Positions 62,281 through 64,000 of a DNA stretch of 64,000 nucleotides are shown here, piece after piece. This stretch comes from Candidatus Poribacteria bacterium (lineage in GTDB: Bacteria > Poribacteria > WGA-4E > WGA-3G). Within the stretch, counting starts at the first letter, position 1, and each line of letters opens with the position of its first letter. The stretch covers positions 1-64,000 of the forward strand of contig JAJEGI010000051.1 in NCBI GenBank assembly GCA_022819945.1, given 5' to 3'. Below the pieces are notes generated by a model. It made no database searches. It saw only the letters and a list, made by a program, of their open reading frames with translations, and was not told where the DNA came from. Position numbers and translations under genes: made by a program.

Positions 62281-62309
62281 ATTTTACGTTACAGTCGAGG
62301 CCTTGTCAA
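62281..62309 (-). promoter_or_regulatory. sigma70-like promoter of the PSCyt/PSD1 gene
   Basis: Minus strand: TTGACA (62309-62304), 17-bp spacer, TAAAAT (62286-62281). A leader of about 130 nt follows before the GTG at 62144. Confidence 0.75.
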
Positions 62310-62342
62310 ATATTTTCTACTTGATTGGACATTCAGTTTTTG

Positions 62343-62371
62343 TTGATACGCCATACGCGGTGTGATATAAT
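62343..62371 (+). promoter_or_regulatory. sigma70-like promoter of the nuclease-like gene
   Basis: TTGATA (62343-62348), 17-bp spacer, TATAAT (62366-62371). It is divergent from the PSCyt/PSD1 promoter, 34 bp between the -35 boxes. AAGGAG lies about 8 nt before the ATG at 62405. Confidence 0.8.
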
Positions 62372-62404
62372 TCTAACAATTACCAATCATCAAGGAGCGA
62401 CAGA

Positions 62405-63028
62405 ATGGCTTTTAGTGATTTTAAGAAGATCCCTGACGTTCAGAAAAGATTTGGCATCCGACACATCGAAAATGATTTCATAAAGATTAAGGAAAAAGTG
62501 TTGCCTTCGGAACAATTTCTGAAAGAGTTGGAATTTAGCAGACAGTACATTCCTATTTTCGCTTCTGAGGGTGCGCGTTGTGAAGCCGTTATCTACCCTG
62601 TTTTGCGGGAAGTGTATAAAGCATACGCTGCTAACTACGTCCTATGGATAAAGGAACCTCTTGCCTACGATGAAACGCTGAGCGGCACGCCTGATTACTT
62701 CATCTCAACACGATCTGAATTGGGCATACTCATTGTAGGCACCCCGTTGATAATACTCGTTGAGGCAAAAAAGAACGACTTTGAGCAAGGTTGGGGGCAA
62801 TGCCTCGCGGAATTGGTAGCGGCACAAAAAATAAATGCGAACACAGATATGCCCGTGTACGGTATAGTCAGCGACGGCACGTTATGGCAGATTGGGCACC
62901 TTATCAACGAAACCTTCACCCAAAACCGGACAAGTTTTAGTGTGGATAATTTGCCCGTCCTATTTGGTGCTATTGATTCTGTCTTCAAAGCAGCAAACGA
63001 GTTTTCTCAGCAAACATCCACCGAATAA
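62405..63028 (+). CDS. PD-(D/E)XK-like nuclease-fold protein
   Basis: A 207-residue protein. GTPDYFIST (about 98-106), then LIILVEAKKNDFEQGWGQCLAEL (about 117-139), follows the D...ExK...Q pattern of PD-(D/E)XK enzymes, like the type I restriction N-terminal and related domains. It may be a nuclease or an inactive member used for regulation. No methyltransferase or helicase is adjacent. Strong promoter and SD support expression. The remainder (about 1-80) is helical and unrecognised. Confidence 0.7.
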   Translation: MAFSDFKKIPDVQKRFGIRHIENDFIKIKEKVLPSEQFLKELEFSRQYIPIFASEGARCEAVIYPVLREVYKAYAANYVLWIKEPLAYDETLSGTPDYFISTRSELGILIVGTPLIILVEAKKNDFEQGWGQCLAELVAAQKINANTDMPVYGIVSDGTLWQIGHLINETFTQNRTSFSVDNLPVLFGAIDSVFKAANEFSQQTSTE

Positions 63029-63046
63029 AATACCGACGTAATTTGT

Positions 63047-63814
63047 CTATTGCCCACCAACTTTCTCAAAAATAATAACATGCTGCCACGGTAGGTCATC
63101 AAGTGTCTCTACCCAAGAAAGCGGGTGCGGTGTTGCCTCCTTAATCACCTGCAACTCACTCATCTTATGCAAGCGTTTGATCGGCACATTGTCATCTTCC
63201 AAGCGGTATTCCACAAAAGCAACCCTACCACCCGTTTTCAGACCACGGCAGATGTTCTGCATCATCTCATAAGGATGCGAAAATTCGTGGTAGACATCTA
63301 CCATAATCGCCAAATCCACCGAATTCGGCGGCAATTTCGGATCGGTAATCGTGCCTAATATCCCTTTGATGTTGGTAATACCTTCTTCCGCCATCTTCTC
63401 GGCAAGGATGTCAAGCATCTCCTGCTGGATTTCAACACCGTAGATGGTCCCTGTCTCACCGATTTTCGGTGAGATCCGCCGAGCAATGTAACCTGTGCCA
63501 ATACCGATATCCGCCACAACGTCCCCTGCTTTGAGTTTTAGCAGCTCAACAAGGCGGTTCGGCATCTCTTCGCGTTCACGCTCTGGACGTTCTAACCATT
63601 CTGCACCTTGATGTCCCATCACGTGAGAGATTTCGCGGCCCATATAGATTTTGCCGATCCCGTCTCGGCTGGGCGTGCGCTGTTCGTAGCGTGTACTCGC
63701 TGGGCGCGTAGGCGCGGTTTCTGATTGTGACTCACCACTTGGCACCATTGTAACATAAGTTAGCAGACAACCCACGCCGACAAGGCATATGAAAACATAA
63801 AATTTTCTGAGCAT
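63047..63814 (-). CDS. exported or membrane-anchored SAM-dependent methyltransferase
   Basis: A hydrophobic N-terminal segment (about 5-25) acts as signal or anchor. The class I methyltransferase core has motif I ADIGIGTGYIAR, then GVEIQQEMLDIL and DLAIMVDVYHEF, and a post-motif GGRVAFVEYRLEDD. A SAM enzyme outside the cytoplasm would lack SAM, so the catalytic part is more likely on the cytoplasmic side or the protein is an odd anchor type. ATG at 63814 is chosen; AAGGAAGG lies upstream. Substrate unknown. Confidence 0.82.
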   Translation of the reverse strand: MLRKFYVFICLVGVGCLLTYVTMVPSGESQSETAPTRPASTRYEQRTPSRDGIGKIYMGREISHVMGHQGAEWLERPEREREEMPNRLVELLKLKAGDVVADIGIGTGYIARRISPKIGETGTIYGVEIQQEMLDILAEKMAEEGITNIKGILGTITDPKLPPNSVDLAIMVDVYHEFSHPYEMMQNICRGLKTGGRVAFVEYRLEDDNVPIKRLHKMSELQVIKEATPHPLSWVETLDDLPWQHVIIFEKVGGQ

Positions 63815-63884
63815 CAGTTTTGTACTACCTTCCTTTTGTCCTGGCAATCCTAAAATCCTGCAAATCCTGATTCAGATAATAGTT

Positions 63885-64000
63885 TTACCACCTTCCGAGG
63901 TAGAGCCCTCGGTTTTCCATCGGCATTGATACCCGTTTGCCACCCTGTCGTTGCGAATCAACGATAGCGAAAACCATCTCAGTGCTTCGGTGCGCGAGAT
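63885..64000 (-). CDS. 3' end of a Gfo/Idh/MocA-type oxidoreductase (partial)
   Basis: Only the last 38 codons are in the window, running off the right edge. STEMVFAIVDSQRQGGKRV and the end RGLYLGRW look like the C-terminal helix (ALEM-x-x-A-x-x-ES-x-x-x-G) of this oxidoreductase family. The rest is beyond the sequence, so the call is provisional. Confidence 0.5.
   Translation of the reverse strand, partial: LAHRSTEMVFAIVDSQRQGGKRVSMPMENRGLYLGRW

Overview
The window reads as one contig piece from an uncultivated bacterium, most likely of the Candidatus Poribacteria type. This is inference from gene content: secreted planctomycete-type PSCyt/PSD1 and DUF1501 proteins, FG-GAP/ASPIC-UnbV proteins, a C-terminal tail with the YPNPFNPETWIPY motif, a dockerin-like Ca-binding tail (DVNGDGIVNIQDL), several Gfo/Idh/MocA oxidoreductases, WD40 and LRR secreted proteins, and intergenic spacers full of short dispersed repeats. 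No rRNA, tRNA, CRISPR array or phage structural gene was seen.

Layout. 1-5.7 kb: three tandem paralogues that join a trypsin/HtrA-like protease domain to TPRs. 5.7-11.4 kb: a fused dipeptide-type ABC ATPase, a spacer built from repeats, mutL, a GH108-like muramidase and a truncated small gene. 11.7-17.2 kb: a broken WD40 gene, a GH127 hydrolase operon, an oxidoreductase, and a zinc-ribbon gene lying between two MITE-like repeats. 17.2-25.2 kb: secreted FG-GAP operon, VapBC-like pair, UlaG-like metallohydrolase, a 14-repeat WD40-dockerin protein, an oxidoreductase and a small unknown. 25.3-36.4 kb: metabolic genes (class V aminotransferase, serine acetyltransferase-like, purH, HD protein, Fe-ADH, 2-hydroxyacid dehydrogenase, hyuA) and a HicAB cluster in which both toxin copies look disarmed. 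36.4-39 kb: a toxin-antitoxin pair whose toxin carries a copy of the antitoxin tail, then a type II restriction-modification pair. 39-44 kb: a mannonate-dehydratase-like enzyme, an FG-GAP protein, murB and a Spy-like protein. 44-62 kb, minus strand: a matrixin-TPR protein, two pentapeptide-repeat K-channel paralogues interleaved with two DUF1501 paralogues, an AAA ATPase, an oxidoreductase, a giant LRR protein and a PSCyt/PSD1 protein. 62-64 kb: a PD-(D/E)XK-like protein, a methyltransferase and the tail of another oxidoreductase.

Signals and repeats. Ten sites fit a sigma70-like promoter with exactly 17 bp between the -35 and -10 boxes, two of them with perfect consensus hexamers. The most striking structure is a set of related dispersed repeats sharing an AACCGAACCG core. 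Several copies end in A-rich sequence exactly at start codons (mutL, the aminotransferase, the acetyltransferase, an FG-GAP gene). One copy lies in frame inside hyuA, one fragment has cut short a small gene, and two copies have inverted ends and flanking 9-bp direct repeats.

All calls come from reading the sequence by eye; no database search or alignment program was run. Start codons were moved where a Shine-Dalgarno sequence or promoter argued for it.
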